Source of the DNA: Streptomyces sp. ISL-43
Lineage (GTDB): Bacteria; Actinomycetota; Actinomycetes; Streptomycetales; Streptomycetaceae
Direction of reading: 5' to 3'
NCBI RefSeq assembly: GCF_018614195.1
Contig: NZ_JAGGOT010000047.1
Coordinates: 1 to 40,847, forward strand
DNA: 40,847 nucleotides
Positions 14,966 to 22,830 of the stretch are shown piece after piece. The notes beneath the pieces are model-generated. The model was not told where the DNA came from and made no database searches. It was given only the letters and a program-made list of their open reading frames with translations. The stretch's first letter is position 1; the number at the start of each line of letters is the position of its first letter. A program made the translations under genes and the position numbers.

Positions 14966-15697
14966 GTGGCTGAAGCATTGTTGGACTTCCCCGTCATATC
15001 GGTGCGCACCGGGACGATCCCGTCGCGCCTGCGCTCCCGCGCGCCCGGCGGTCTCCCGGTGATCGTTCCCGTCCCGTCGGCCACGACGACTCCCGCGGCT
15101 CCCGCCCTGCCCACGGTCATACCGAACCTGAGCGGCCGCGTGCCCGGGCCCCGCGACAGCGCGGAGGCCTCCGGGAGCACAGAGACGGCCGAAGTGGTGG
15201 CGGGGACCACCGTCGACCACCTCACCGAGACCTACCAGGCCCACTACCGCTCGCTCCTCGGTCTCGCCGCGCTCCTCCTCGACGACACCGCCTCCTGCGA
15301 AGACGTGGTCCAGGAGGCTTTCATCCGCGTCCACTCGGCCCGGAGCCGGGTCCGCGACCGGGACAAGACCCTGGCCTACCTGCGCCAGACCGTCGTCAAC
15401 CTCTCGCGCTCCGCCCTGCGCCGCCGCATCCTCGGCCTCAAGCTGCTGTCGAAGCCGATGCCGGACATGGCGAGCGCCGAGGAAGGCGCCTACGACCTGC
15501 TGGAACGGGACGATCTCATCAAGTCGATGCGCGGTCTGCAGCGCCGCCAGCGCGAGGTGCTGGTGCTGCGCTACTTCGCGGACATGACGGAAGTCCAGGT
15601 CGCCGAGACGCTCGGCATATCGCTCGGTTCGGTCAAGGCGTACGGATCGCGGGGCATTGCCGCGCTGCGTGTGGCGATGGAGGCGGCGCAGTCATGA
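14966..15697 (+). CDS. SigE-family RNA polymerase sigma factor
   Basis: 243 residues from GTG 14966. The first 70 or so residues are a Pro/Thr/Ala-rich extension not usual in the family. Region 2 follows (LTETYQAHYRSLLGLAALLLDDTASCEDVVQEAFIRVHSARSRVRDRDKTLAYLRQTVVNLSRSALRRR), then region 4 (LIKSMRGLQRRQREVLVLRYFADMTEVQVAETLGISLGSVKAYGSRGIAALR). It directs RNA polymerase to a stress or envelope regulon. Its stop overlaps the next gene by ATGA, the usual arrangement with a membrane anti-sigma partner. A later internal start is possible because the N-terminus is poorly conserved. Confidence 0.9.
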   Translation: MAEALLDFPVISVRTGTIPSRLRSRAPGGLPVIVPVPSATTTPAAPALPTVIPNLSGRVPGPRDSAEASGSTETAEVVAGTTVDHLTETYQAHYRSLLGLAALLLDDTASCEDVVQEAFIRVHSARSRVRDRDKTLAYLRQTVVNLSRSALRRRILGLKLLSKPMPDMASAEEGAYDLLERDDLIKSMRGLQRRQREVLVLRYFADMTEVQVAETLGISLGSVKAYGSRGIAALRVAMEAAQS

Positions 15698-17064
15698 ACG
15701 AGGACCGCAAGGTGAGCGAGGAAAAGGCACTGCGGAGCCTGCGGGGCGGAGCCTCCGGCGAGGACCGCGGCCTGCACGGGCTGACGCGCGGATCCGCCGG
15801 CGAGGGCCAGGCGGCGCTGCGGGAGCTGATGCGCGGAGCGGCGGGCGCCGGCCTGAACCCCGCCGGTAGGGAGGCCGCCGGTGCGGAAGCCGCCGGCGCG
15901 AAGCCCGTCGGCGCGCAGTCCGTGGGCCGCGAGCCCGGCGGTGAGGAGCAGGCGCTCCGGGACCTGATGCGCGGCGCCGTCCTGGGACTCGAACCCTCCG
16001 GCGACGCGCTGGAGCGGCTGCGGCACGCCGTCCCCCTGCGCCGGACCCGCAAGCGGCAGGCGCTCGTCGCCGCCGCGGCGGCCGCGCTGCTGGTGGGCAC
16101 CGGGATCCCGGCCGCCCTGCGGATGACCGGGGCGCAGGGCGACTCCACCGACCACTCCGCCATGGCGGGCCACGGCCAGCAGGGCGGGAACAAGGACAAC
16201 GGGGTCTCCGACCCGCACCAGAACGGCAACGGCGCCGCCCCGAAGCCCACCAGGCCCACCCCCGGTCCGGGGCAGGGCGCGGGCGGTGCCACCGGCGCGG
16301 CGCCGACCCCGTCCACCGGCGGCCTGCCTCCGGTCGTGCCGAACACCAACCCGACGGGCGCCACCGGCGTCCTGCCCGGCGGCTCCGCCGCGGCCGGCAC
16401 CGTCCTGCTGCCCCCGCCGGCGGCTCCGGGCGTGCCCGGCTGCAGCGCGGAGCAGCTCGGGGTGGCGGGCAGCGCCCGGCCCCGGGAGGCCGACGGCAAG
16501 GTCTACGGCAGCTTCAAGGTCACCAACGTCTCGGGGCGGGGCTGTACCGTCCTCGGCCCGGACACGGTCACCGCCGCCCCGGCGAGCGGCCCCGCGCCCG
16601 GCCAGGGCGGGTCCGGGGTGGCCGTCGTCGGCCACACCGCGGGCGACCCGGCGACCGGACTGCCCGACCCGTCGGCCGAGGTCCCGCTGATGATGCTCGC
16701 GCCGAACGCCGCGTACGAGGTCCGCTTCGCGTGGGTGCCGCCGGTGCAGGCCTGTACGGCCGCGGGAGCCACCGAGGGCTCCAAGCCCCCGGAGGGCGGC
16801 TCCACGGACCCCGGGCAGGGTTCCTACGCGGACACGGGCACGGGCACGGGCTCGGGCACGGGCACGGGCTCGGGCTCGCAGACGGGCGAGACGGATCAGC
16901 AGACGGCTCCCCCGGCGCCGAGCACCACGGGCGTGGCGGTGTCCCACACGCCGAACACGCCGCTGTCGGTCGCCCCGACGACACAGACGACCATCCCCGA
17001 CGCGTGCGGCGGGACGGTCTACCGGACGGGTGCGATCCCGCTGGCGGAGTCGCCGAAGCCGTAA
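15694..17064 (+). CDS. Single-pass membrane partner (likely anti-sigma) of the SigE-family factor
   Basis: 456 residues. The cytoplasmic part (1-121) carries repeats of one motif: ALRSLRGGA (12-20), LHGLTRGSA (27-35), ALRELMRGAAG (41-51) and ALRDLMRGAVLGLEPSGDALERLRHAVPLRRTRKRQ (87-121); the last is the standard form in SigE-linked membrane proteins. One membrane helix (123-141) leads to a long Gly/Pro/Thr extracytoplasmic linker and a C-terminal domain with paired Cys (CSAEQLGVAG..., GRGCTVLGPDTV, VQACTA, PDACGG) resembling DUF4232. No HXXXCXXC zinc anti-sigma motif is present. A TGTGTGSG low-complexity tract lies at about residues 383-395. Role as anti-sigma is inferred from context. Confidence 0.72.
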   Translation: MNEDRKVSEEKALRSLRGGASGEDRGLHGLTRGSAGEGQAALRELMRGAAGAGLNPAGREAAGAEAAGAKPVGAQSVGREPGGEEQALRDLMRGAVLGLEPSGDALERLRHAVPLRRTRKRQALVAAAAAALLVGTGIPAALRMTGAQGDSTDHSAMAGHGQQGGNKDNGVSDPHQNGNGAAPKPTRPTPGPGQGAGGATGAAPTPSTGGLPPVVPNTNPTGATGVLPGGSAAAGTVLLPPPAAPGVPGCSAEQLGVAGSARPREADGKVYGSFKVTNVSGRGCTVLGPDTVTAAPASGPAPGQGGSGVAVVGHTAGDPATGLPDPSAEVPLMMLAPNAAYEVRFAWVPPVQACTAAGATEGSKPPEGGSTDPGQGSYADTGTGTGSGTGTGSGSQTGETDQQTAPPAPSTTGVAVSHTPNTPLSVAPTTQTTIPDACGGTVYRTGAIPLAESPKP

Positions 17065-17096
17065 GGGGACGACGGCTCGCCTCAGGTCCGGCCGGC

Positions 17097-17891
17097 TCAG
17101 GCCGAGCCGGCCGGGGCGGCGGCCGTGGCCGTCTCCGGCTCCGGCAGGAGGCCCGCCTCCTCGTCGCGCAGGGTCTCCACCTCGCGCCGGTAGAGCCGGA
17201 ACCACATGAACAGCACGAACGCGGCGAAGACGAACCACTCGCCGGTGTAGCCGAGGTTCTGGAAGGCCTTGAGGTCGAGCCCGGTGTTGACCGGAGCCTG
17301 CGCCGGGACCGGGGTCATCCCGTCGGCCGGGGTCTGCACGGTCAGCCAGGCGTCGTACAGGCCGTACGGCACGATGTTGACGAGCGAGGCCGCTCCGATG
17401 ACGCCGAGCTGCCCGGCCGGCAGGCCGCCCGAGGAGTAGACGCCCTTGCCGCTGGAGCTCTCCGATGCCTGCAGCGCGCCCGTCACCTCGACCCGCCCGG
17501 TCGGTGCGGCCGGAGCCCGGCCCGCGTCCGCGCCACCCGGCAGCCAGCCCCGGACCACGGGGACGGCCTTGCCGGTGTCGGTCTTGAGCAGGGTCAGGAC
17601 GTAGAAACCGGTCTTCCCGTCGAGTCGCCGCTCCGGGACGAGCAGCTGGTCGGCGTACTCCCCGGAGACGGAGGCGAGCCGTCCGGAGGTCTCCTTGTCC
17701 ACCGGGAGCAGCGAGTCCAGCGGCGCGGCCGCCTGGTCGGCGGGGCGCGCGGCGGAGGCCTCCTTGTGGCTGTCGACGCGGTCCTCGAACCGACCGAGCT
17801 GCCAGGTCCCCATGAACAGGCAGAAGGGAACGCCGAGCGCGACGAAGACGTTGATCCCCCACCAGCGCGGGGTCAGGAGAAACCGGTGCAC
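17097..17891 (-). CDS. SURF1 family cytochrome oxidase assembly protein
   Basis: 264 residues from GTG at 17891 (complement), which gives the family's usual start HRFLLTPRWWGINVFVALGVPFCLFMGTWQLGRFEDRVDSHKE; an upstream GTG at 17915 would add eight residues. It has an N-terminal membrane helix (8-28), a beta-rich domain facing outward (VVRGWLPGG, VEVTGALQ, LVNIVPYGLYDAWLTVQ) and a C-terminal helix (GEWFVFAAFVLFMWFRLYRREVE). SURF1 helps insert heme a into the aa3 oxidase. An 11-bp inverted repeat covers the start codon. It converges on the anti-sigma gene. Confidence 0.92.
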   Translation of the reverse strand: MHRFLLTPRWWGINVFVALGVPFCLFMGTWQLGRFEDRVDSHKEASAARPADQAAAPLDSLLPVDKETSGRLASVSGEYADQLLVPERRLDGKTGFYVLTLLKTDTGKAVPVVRGWLPGGADAGRAPAAPTGRVEVTGALQASESSSGKGVYSSGGLPAGQLGVIGAASLVNIVPYGLYDAWLTVQTPADGMTPVPAQAPVNTGLDLKAFQNLGYTGEWFVFAAFVLFMWFRLYRREVETLRDEEAGLLPEPETATAAAPAGSA

Positions 17892-17917
17892 CCCACCACC
17901 GTACGGGGGGTGCACCG
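17884..17917. promoter_or_regulatory. 11-bp inverted repeat over the SURF1 start codon
   Basis: CGGTGCACCCC (17884-17894) and GGGGTGCACCG (17907-17917) are perfect inverted copies with a 12-base spacer. On the SURF1 mRNA this hairpin would enclose the ribosome site and start codon; as DNA each arm contains the palindrome GTGCAC. Confidence 0.6.
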
Positions 17918-17986
17918 CTTCCCGGCCGCCGGGGCGGCCGGGACGGCTCCGCGGCAGGTGCGGCTACGCGTGCGGGCGCCGGTGCC

Positions 17987-19819
17987 TCATGCCCGCGGCG
18001 GCAGGTGCTTCAGCGCGAAGTCCAGTTCCATCCGGACCTGCTTGATCCGCTCCTCCACGACGAGCGAGCCGTGCCCGGCGTCGTACCGGTACACCTCGTG
18101 CTCCGCCCCGCGCGCCGCCAGCCGGTCCACGTAGTTCTCGATCTGCCGGATCGGGCAGCGCGGGTCGTTGACGCCCGCCGCGATGTGGACCGGCGCCTTC
18201 ACCGCGTCCACGTACGTCAGCGGCGAGGAGGCCTCGAAGCGGTCCGGGACCTCCTCCGGCGTACCGCCGAAGAGCGTGCGGTCCAGGGACTTCAGCGCCT
18301 CCATCTCGTCGTGGTACGCCGTCACGTAGTCGGCGACCGGTACGGCGGCCAGGCCCACGGCCCATGCGTCCGGCTGCGTGCCGAGGCCCAGCAGCGTCAG
18401 GTAGCCGCCCCAGGAGCCGCCCGACAGGACCAGGCGCGCCGGGTCGGAGAGGCCGCAGGCCACCGCCCACTCGCGCACGGCGTCGATGTCCTCCAGCTCG
18501 ATCAGGCCGACCCGGTGCTTGAGGGCGTCGGTCCACTCGCGGCCGTAGCCGGTGGAGCCGCGGTAGTTGACCCGTACGACCGCGAAACCGTGGTCGAGCC
18601 AGGCCGCGGGGGTCGCCGCGAAGGCGTCGCTGTCGTGCCAGGTGGGCCCGCCGTGGATCTCGAAGACCGTCGGGAAGGGGCCGTCGCCGTGGCCCGCCGG
18701 GCGCTGCGCGAGGGCGTGGATCCGCCCGCCGGGGCCCTCGACCCACACGTCCTCGACCGGCACGGAGCCCGGCGGCCGGAAACCGGGAGGGTCGAGGACG
18801 ACCCCGCCCGCCGTGGACCGCACGGCCGAGGGCTCGGCCGCCGAGGACCACTGGTACTCCACCGACCCGTCGGGCCGTGCCGTCGCGCCCGACACCGTCC
18901 CCGGCGGCGTGTCCAGCCGCAGCAGCTCCCGCGCGGCCAGGTCGTAGCGCAGCAGCTCGCTGCGGGCCTCGTGGCTGTGCTCGATCAGCAGCGCGGACCC
19001 GTCCGGGTACCACTCGGCGCCGACGTCGCCCGGCAGCTCGATGTCCAGCTCCTCTTCGGTGCCCGCGGCCACGTCCCACACCATCGGCTCCCAGCGGCCG
19101 CGCCGCTGGTGGCCGATCAACAGCCGGGTGTCGCCCGCGACGGGAGCGAAACCGAGGACCGTGAGGCCGAGCTCCAGCGTCCCGCCCTTGGAGTCGTCCA
19201 GCTCGGCGACGGTCTCCCCGTCGAGCGTGATCACGCGCAGCGAGGAGTGCATCGCGTCGCCGTGCTCGGTGTGCTCGACGGCCAGCAGGGTCCCGTCGCG
19301 GGACAGGTCGCCGACCCCGGCCGACTCGCGGTGCCGGTAGACGACGGACGGCGCCGAGCCGTCGGCCCGTACGACGTGGATCGTGCTCCCGTCCTCGTCG
19401 GTGGAGCGCCCGACGACGGTCGTCCCGTCGCGCCCGATGGCCAGACCGGCGGGGTACGAGGGCTCCAGCCCGGGGGTGGCCGGCTCGTCGGGGCCGCCGG
19501 CGAAGGGCTGGCGGACCCAGGTGCCGAACTCGTCGCCGTCGGTGTCGGAGAACCACCAGATCCACTCTCCGTCGGGGGAGAGGGTGCCGTCGGTCGTCCC
19601 GTTGGGCCGGTCGGTGGCCTGCCGCTGCGTGCCGGTGGCGCGGTCCCAGGCGTACAGCTCGTAGGTACCGGTCGCGTTGGAGACGAAGAGCGAGCGGTCG
19701 GGCGCGTCCTCGGCCCAGTCGGGCAGCCCCACCCGCGGGGCCCGGAAACGCTTCTCCCAGTCGGGCATGGCGGCGAGTGCGTCGGCGTTGGCGGTGGCAT
19801 CGGCGGTGGCGTCAGTCAT
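17987..19819 (-). CDS. S9 family (prolyl oligopeptidase-type) serine peptidase
   Basis: 610 residues. The first 340 form a beta propeller (repeats such as SPDGEWIWWFSD, SRDGTLLAVEHTEHGD, YPDGSALLIEHSHEARSELLRYDL), the rest an alpha/beta hydrolase. Catalytic residues by motif: Ser469 in GGSWGGY, Asp552 in GVNDPRCP and His583 in DAGHGS. The layout is that of acyl-aminoacyl peptidases or dipeptidyl-peptidase-like enzymes, cytoplasmic since no signal peptide is present. The N-terminus has a small TADATANADALA repeat. The ATG at 19819 follows GGAGGATGGAGG. Monocistronic; likely role is oligopeptide turnover. Confidence 0.94.
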   Translation of the reverse strand: MTDATADATANADALAAMPDWEKRFRAPRVGLPDWAEDAPDRSLFVSNATGTYELYAWDRATGTQRQATDRPNGTTDGTLSPDGEWIWWFSDTDGDEFGTWVRQPFAGGPDEPATPGLEPSYPAGLAIGRDGTTVVGRSTDEDGSTIHVVRADGSAPSVVYRHRESAGVGDLSRDGTLLAVEHTEHGDAMHSSLRVITLDGETVAELDDSKGGTLELGLTVLGFAPVAGDTRLLIGHQRRGRWEPMVWDVAAGTEEELDIELPGDVGAEWYPDGSALLIEHSHEARSELLRYDLAARELLRLDTPPGTVSGATARPDGSVEYQWSSAAEPSAVRSTAGGVVLDPPGFRPPGSVPVEDVWVEGPGGRIHALAQRPAGHGDGPFPTVFEIHGGPTWHDSDAFAATPAAWLDHGFAVVRVNYRGSTGYGREWTDALKHRVGLIELEDIDAVREWAVACGLSDPARLVLSGGSWGGYLTLLGLGTQPDAWAVGLAAVPVADYVTAYHDEMEALKSLDRTLFGGTPEEVPDRFEASSPLTYVDAVKAPVHIAAGVNDPRCPIRQIENYVDRLAARGAEHEVYRYDAGHGSLVVEERIKQVRMELDFALKHLPPRA

Positions 19820-20030
19820 GCCTCCATCCTCCCCGGACGCGGGGCCGGGTGGGAATGCGATCCCCGGCCCGGAGGCGCGAAGGGCACCGGCCGGTGGTCG
19901 GCAGGCTCAAAACCGTCAGTGCGGGGAGGAGCCACGTAACCCGATCGCCCGAGATGCCGACTGGGCCGAACGGGCGCAAGGTGGTCTGCGTACGAAGTTC
20001 CGTCCCGTTCCCGTCGGAGGAGCAGAGGTC

Positions 20031-20198
20031 ATGGCGAAGAAGGCGCGTACCGGTCAGCACGGCCACCAGGATTCCGAGCGTGCGATGGCGAAGAACACGG
20101 CGGCCGAGGCGCGCGCCAAGGCCGCCGTCAGAGACGTGCAGTCGCTCTCCGCGAAGACGCGGGGCATGCAGCAGAAGGCGCAGGCCAAGCGCGGCTGA
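20031..20198 (+). CDS. Small basic Ala/Lys-rich protein
   Basis: 55 residues starting MAKKARTGQHGHQDSERAMAKNTAAEARAKAAVRDVQSLSAK and ending QQKAQAKRG. The ribosome site GGAGGAGCAGAGG at about 20016-20028 is excellent, which argues for a real gene. It is strongly basic and helical with no hydrophobic core, so may be disordered or bind nucleic acid. I recognise no family. It stands alone in the 480 bp between the peptidase and codA; 19820-20030 holds its promoter, with no clear hexamers. Confidence 0.6.
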   Translation: MAKKARTGQHGHQDSERAMAKNTAAEARAKAAVRDVQSLSAKTRGMQQKAQAKRG

Positions 20199-20265
20199 CG
20201 AGCGGCCGGCGAGCGGCTGACGAGCGGGCGGCGAGCGGGCGGCTCACGAGTGGGCGGCGCGCGGG
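20195..20265. repeat. Degenerate 22-23-bp tandem repeat upstream of codA
   Basis: CTGACGAGCGGCCGGCGAGC, then CTGACGAGCGGGCGGCGAGC, then CTCACGAGTGGGCGGCGCGC form three drifting units. They fill most of the gap between the small gene and codA, so the codA promoter may include them. Confidence 0.65.
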
Positions 20266-20297
20266 CCGGTGCCGTGCGGCGTGCGTAGGCTGGCGCC

Positions 20298-21605
20298 ATG
20301 CGGATGATCGTCCGGGGCGCCCGGCTGCTGCACAGCGAAGGCCTGCACGACGTCGAGGTCGCGGAGGACGGCCGGATCGCGCGCGTGATCCCGTACGACG
20401 ATCAGAAGGAACCACCGGCGACGGGGGTGCTGATCGAGGCCCACGGCGGTGTCCTCAGCGCCCCCTTCGTCGAACCGCACATCCACCTCGACACCGCCCT
20501 GACGGCCGGCGAGCCGCGCCCGAACGCCTCCGGGACCCTCTGGGAGGGCATCGCCTGCTGGAGCGAGCGCAAGCGGACCCTGACTCGCGAGGACGCCGTC
20601 GCGCGGGCCACCGAGGTGCTGCGCTGGCAGGCGGCGCAGGGCGTCCTGCACGTCCGCACCCACTGCGACGTCACCGACCCGGCGCTGACCGCGCTCGACG
20701 CGCTGCTGGAGGTGCGCGACCGGGTCCGGGACGTCATGACCCTGCAGATCGTCGCCTTCCCGCAGGAGGGCATCGTCTCCTTCCCCGACGGCGAGGCGCT
20801 GCTGCGCGAGGCGGTCCGGCGCGGGGCCGACGTCGTCGGCGCGATCCCGCACTTCGAGGACACCCGGGAGGACGGGGTGGCCTCGCTGTCGATCGCCTTC
20901 GCGCTGGCCGAGGAGCACGGACTGCGGATCGACGCGCACTGCGACGAGATCGACGACGAGCAGTCGCGCTTCGTGGAGGTGCTGGCCGCGCTCGCGCTGC
21001 GCTCGGGGCTGCGCGAGCGCGCGACGGCCTCGCACACGACGGCGATGGGCTCCTACGGCGGCGCGTACAGCTTCAAACTCCAGCGGCTGCTGGCGCGTTC
21101 CGGGATCAACCTCGTCTCGAACCCCTTCGCCAACCTGGGCCTCCAGGGCCGCTTCGACGCCTACCCCAAGCGGCGCGGCCTCACCCAGGTCAAGGAGATG
21201 CTGGGCGCCGGCGTGAACGTGGCCTTCGGCCACGACGACGTGATGGACCCCTGGAACGCGCTCGGGACCGGCAACCCGCTGCAGACCGCCCTCGTCGGGA
21301 TCTACGCCGCCCAGCTCACGGGAGCGGACGAGGTCCCGGTGGCCTTCGAGATGGTGACCGAGCGTGCGGCGCGCGTCCTCGGCCTGTCCGCGGCGGAGTA
21401 CGGCATCACCGAGGGCGCGGCGGCCTCCTTCGTCCTGCTGCCGGCCGAGACGCCCGCCGAGGCGGTCCGGCGCCAGGTCCGCCCCCGCTACGTCGTCTCG
21501 CGCGGCACCGTCCTCGCCGAGACCCCGGCGGCTCCGGCCCGGCTGCTGGCCTGGCCGGGGGAGGCGGGCCCCTCGGAGGTGGACTTCACCCGCCGCCTAC
21601 GCTGA
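20298..21605 (+). CDS. codA: Cytosine deaminase (amidohydrolase)
   Basis: 435 residues. Converts cytosine to uracil and ammonia in pyrimidine salvage. The metal and active-site residues are all present and, counting from ATG 20298, fall at the E. coli CodA positions as I recall them: H61 and H63 in EPHIHLD, Q156 in VAFPQ, H214 and E217 in DAHCDE, H246 in SHTT and D313 in GHDDVMDPW. Length and order match a TIM-barrel amidohydrolase of this class. Related enzymes act on isoguanine or creatinine, so substrate is not certain, but the Q156 helix and DDVMDPW loop favour cytosine. It is six bases from the next gene, probably one operon. Confidence 0.93.
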   Translation: MRMIVRGARLLHSEGLHDVEVAEDGRIARVIPYDDQKEPPATGVLIEAHGGVLSAPFVEPHIHLDTALTAGEPRPNASGTLWEGIACWSERKRTLTREDAVARATEVLRWQAAQGVLHVRTHCDVTDPALTALDALLEVRDRVRDVMTLQIVAFPQEGIVSFPDGEALLREAVRRGADVVGAIPHFEDTREDGVASLSIAFALAEEHGLRIDAHCDEIDDEQSRFVEVLAALALRSGLRERATASHTTAMGSYGGAYSFKLQRLLARSGINLVSNPFANLGLQGRFDAYPKRRGLTQVKEMLGAGVNVAFGHDDVMDPWNALGTGNPLQTALVGIYAAQLTGADEVPVAFEMVTERAARVLGLSAAEYGITEGAAASFVLLPAETPAEAVRRQVRPRYVVSRGTVLAETPAAPARLLAWPGEAGPSEVDFTRRLR

Positions 21606-21611
21606 CCCGCC

Positions 21612-22211
21612 ATGACCCTTGTGACATGGACTCTTGACACTCCGTCGGCCCGCGCCGCGCTGGAGATCGCCGCCGAGTACACGGACGCGGCGCTGCTGAA
21701 CCACTCCGTCCGCTCCTACGCCTTCGCCGCCGAGTACGCGGACCGGCACGGGCTCTCGTACGACCGCGAACTCCTCTACGTCAGCGCGCTGGTGCACGAT
21801 CTCGGGCTGACCGCGCCCTTCGACAGCCACACCCTGCCCTTCGAGGAGGCGGGCGGGCACGTCGCCCGGGTGCTGACGGCGGGCCTGGGCTGGCCGGCGG
21901 AGCGGCGGGCGCGCGCCGAGCGGGTCATCGTGCTGCACATGCGCGACGACGTGACGGCGGCCGAGGACGTCGAGAGCCACCTGCTCCAGGTCGGCACGAC
22001 CGCGGACGTCTCCGGGACCGGTGTCGGCGACGCCGACCCGGTCTTCACGGCCGCGCTCCTCGCGGAGTACCCGCGGCTCGGCTTCGGCGAGGCCTTCTTC
22101 GCGCTCGTCTCGGACCAGGCCGCGCGCAAGCCGCAGTGTGCGGCGGCGGCCTACGTGGCGAGCGGCGCGCGGGCCCGCATTGCGGCGAACCCGCTGGACC
22201 GGCAGGGCTGA
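21612..22211 (+). CDS. HD domain hydrolase, cyanamide-hydratase-like
   Basis: 199 residues, six bases after the codA stop. It has the HD-domain metal motifs: NHSVRSYAFAAEYADRHG (first His), LLYVSALVHDLGLTAPF (the HD pair), and helical tail with FEEAGGHVARVL and ERVIVLHMRDD. The NHS.RSYAFA and LVHDLG sequences match the group containing fungal cyanamide hydratase (converts cyanamide to urea) and many bacterial proteins of unknown substrate. Pairing with codA suggests a small-molecule amide or nitrile hydrolysis pathway supplying nitrogen; that is inference. Confidence 0.85.
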   Translation: MTLVTWTLDTPSARAALEIAAEYTDAALLNHSVRSYAFAAEYADRHGLSYDRELLYVSALVHDLGLTAPFDSHTLPFEEAGGHVARVLTAGLGWPAERRARAERVIVLHMRDDVTAAEDVESHLLQVGTTADVSGTGVGDADPVFTAALLAEYPRLGFGEAFFALVSDQAARKPQCAAAAYVASGARARIAANPLDRQG

Positions 22212-22284
22212 CAGGGCCGACAGGGATGACAAGGCGGCCGGCGGTGCCGCTCGCGCAGGCACCGCCGCCCGGTGCGGGGGAGGG

Positions 22285-22731
22285 TCAGAACAGCCCCAGC
22301 AGGTTGTCCAGGGACCAGACCTGCCACCCCATCGCGAAGAAGGCGACCGCGGAGATCAGGGCCATCATCAGGTTCTGCCCCTGCTCGCCCCAGTCGTGGA
22401 TCATCAGCACCAGGTAGACCAGGTTGAGCAGCAGCCCGGCGATCAGGGCTATCGGGGTCAGGAACCCGGCGATGAGGCCGAGCCCGAGCGCCAGTTCCGC
22501 GTAGGCGACGAGGTAGGCCATGAAGCGCGGGTACGGCTTCACGACGAGGTCGAAGCCGCGTGTGACGAAGCCCCAGCGGTGCTCGGCGGCCACCCCGGCC
22601 GCCCAGCGGATGCCGCCTCCGCCGAACCAGTCCTTCTTGTCCTTGTGCCGCCAGCTCTCCAGCCACCACAGCCCGAGCCCGATCCGCAGAACGGCGACCC
22701 ACTCGGGTCCGCCGAGCCAGATGGTCTGCAT
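22285..22731 (-). CDS. DoxX-like membrane protein
   Basis: 148 residues from ATG at 22731 (complement). It begins MQTIWLGGPEWVAVLRIGLGLWWLESWRHKDKKDW, an N-terminal half resembling DoxX subunits, followed by three membrane helices (about 80-100, 101-116, 122-142), including YAELALGLGLIAGFLTPIALIAGLLLNLVYLV. DoxX proteins are small four-helix membrane proteins linked to quinone or thiosulfate oxidation or redox stress. It is downstream (same strand) of the molybdopterin oxidoreductase gene reading order, which may be related. An inverted repeat lies just upstream. Confidence 0.82.
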   Translation of the reverse strand: MQTIWLGGPEWVAVLRIGLGLWWLESWRHKDKKDWFGGGGIRWAAGVAAEHRWGFVTRGFDLVVKPYPRFMAYLVAYAELALGLGLIAGFLTPIALIAGLLLNLVYLVLMIHDWGEQGQNLMMALISAVAFFAMGWQVWSLDNLLGLF

Positions 22732-22756
22732 CCTCGGTTCCTTCCCTCGCAACGAT

Positions 22757-22771
22757 CTGACGATGTGTCAG
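22757..22771. promoter_or_regulatory. CTGAC-5-GTCAG operator-like repeat upstream of doxX
   Basis: CTGAC (22757-22761) and GTCAG (22767-22771) flank GATGT, in the 27-42 bases before the doxX start. This size and spacing suits a TetR-like dimer site overlapping the promoter; no regulator gene is adjacent. Confidence 0.45.
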
Positions 22772-22830
22772 TTTCGAGGGAAGGGGACCCGCGTGGCAAG
22801 GGGTGGGCCGGGTGGGCCGGTCGGGTGGGC

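Noticed and set aside
18005..19939. Long plus-strand frame opposite the S9 peptidase
   Set aside because: Antisense to a gene with intact catalytic triad and strong ribosome site.
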